Of a stretch of 6,096 nucleotides of DNA, positions 5,431 through 6,096 are shown piece by piece; within the stretch, counting starts at the first letter, position 1, and each line of letters starts with the position of its first letter. The notes below the pieces were generated by a model. It searched no databases, had not been told where the DNA came from, and worked only from the letters and a program-made list of their open reading frames with translations. This DNA is from Ktedonobacteraceae bacterium (GTDB taxonomy: Bacteria > Chloroflexota > Ktedonobacteria > Ktedonobacterales > Ktedonobacteraceae), in assembly GCA_017354095.1 (NCBI GenBank), contig JAFMRP010000323.1:1-6096 (forward strand), read 5' to 3'. The position numbers and the translations under genes were made by a program.

Positions 5431-6096
5431 ATGATTCTTTTCATGTTTTTTGCTCAATTTTATGGCGTTTTGCAGCTGTCATGGTTGGGTTCACTAACGC
5501 GGACGGTCCGTTGGCGCTTGCTGCTGCTAGCGCTGCTGGCCGGGGTCGCGGTCGTCATGCCAGTTACACTCCTGCTGGAATTAGGCGGGGCCCGTCTCTA
5601 TGGCCTGGTGACCGATCAGGCATTCGTTATAGCGCTCAGGGATAACTCTTATACCATTGATCCTTTTCTCGAAGAAGGGCTCAAGATCCTGCCACTCATC
5701 GTGGCCTGTATGATTCCCGCTATACGGCGACAGCTGAGCCTGGTTGATCTGGTGCTGCTCGGCGCGGCTCTGGGTTCGGGCTTCGGGCTGGCCGAGGCTT
5801 TCTTCAACTTCAATTCCAGTATTGACCAGGCCAGCTATATAAGGGAAGGCGATATCTGGGCCTTTGCGGGCTCGATCTTCGCTTTTGTGGCCATCCCGGG
5901 TGTGGGGCGCACGCTGATCAGCTGGCTGCCTGCGGGTGCGAGTATTATGGACCCGTCCGACGTAGTCACGTACGGCGCGCTCCAAGTCAACAGCCACCTG
6001 GTCTGGAGCGCGCTGGTGGGTCTGGGCCTGGGCTTGCTGCTGCGCCTGCGCCCACGCTGGAAGTGGATCGGGCTGCTCCCAATCGTGCTGATGGGC
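5431..6096 (+). CDS. PrsW-family glutamic intramembrane protease, 3' end outside window
   Basis: The frame from ATG 5431 stays open to the last base, giving 222 residues with no stop. The protein is a polytopic membrane protein with hydrophobic stretches at about 1-20, 29-50, 83-97, 104-126, 143-156, 186-205 and 213 onward. It carries the signature of PrsW-type (CPBP/Abi-related) proteases: FLEEGLKILPL with the Glu pair E81-E82 and K85, then GSGFGLAEAFFNF with E122, then QVNSHLVWSALVGLGLG with H189. In this family these residues lie inside the membrane and form the active site. B. subtilis PrsW makes the first cut in the RsiW anti-sigma factor; the substrate here is unknown, and no anti-sigma gene is visible. 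The gene is GC-rich, unlike the coiled-coil gene that ends 32 bases upstream. That close spacing suggests possible co-transcription. The C-terminal part, often variable in this family, is not seen. Confidence 0.88.
   Translation, partial: MILFMFFAQFYGVLQLSWLGSLTRTVRWRLLLLALLAGVAVVMPVTLLLELGGARLYGLVTDQAFVIALRDNSYTIDPFLEEGLKILPLIVACMIPAIRRQLSLVDLVLLGAALGSGFGLAEAFFNFNSSIDQASYIREGDIWAFAGSIFAFVAIPGVGRTLISWLPAGASIMDPSDVVTYGALQVNSHLVWSALVGLGLGLLLRLRPRWKWIGLLPIVLMG

Noticed and set aside
4965..5444. 159-codon minus-strand ORF overlapping the coiled-coil gene end
   Set aside because: It is antisense to a clear repeat protein. Its Leu/Pro/His/Tyr composition is what the reverse complement of a Glu/Lys/Asp-rich gene gives.
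5581..5997. 138-codon minus-strand ORF
   Set aside because: It is antisense to the PrsW-like gene, which carries recognisable active-site motifs.

Overview
The window looks like chromosomal DNA from a GC-moderate to GC-rich bacterium of the Chloroflexota. Class Ktedonobacteria is my best guess. The guess rests on the large MalT-type LuxR regulator at the left edge, a PrsW-like membrane protease at the right edge and lineage-specific hypothetical proteins between them. It is inference from gene style, because there is no rRNA or other marker gene here.

Layout, all main genes on the + strand. (1) 1-2085: the C-terminal 694 codons of a MalT/LAL-type LuxR transcriptional regulator whose ATPase N-terminus lies off the left edge. 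(2) 2086-2431: a 346-base gap with a hairpin just after the regulator and a possible 59-residue minus-strand ORF (2205-2384) that would be divergent from the next gene. (3) 2432-3022: a 196-residue unknown membrane protein with a disordered Tyr/Pro/Asn/Gln-rich tail, a basic juxtamembrane stretch and about three membrane helices. (4) 3023-3238: a gap holding a 16-bp, 4-base-loop hairpin directly ahead of the next ribosome binding site. (5) 3239-5398: a 719-residue, highly charged, soluble, helical coiled-coil protein built from three diverged repeats; I recognise no family. (6) 5431 to the window end: the first 222 codons of a PrsW-family glutamic intramembrane protease carrying the EExxK, GxxE and His motifs. 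It runs off the right edge without a stop.

Base composition splits the window. The regulator and the protease are GC-rich (hand counts: 40 of 60 bases G+C from 1261, 37 of 60 from 5761). The two unknown genes between them are AT-richer (22 of 60 from 2461, 25 of 60 from 3601) and use many ATA, GTA and AGA codons. They look like an accessory block lying between ordinary genes, though no mobile-element genes or flanking repeats were seen.

The most interesting arrangement is the coiled-coil repeat protein ending only 32 bases before the PrsW-like protease. This spacing suggests, but does not prove, co-transcription and a shared membrane-associated role, perhaps with the small membrane protein upstream. 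The substrate and purpose are unknown.
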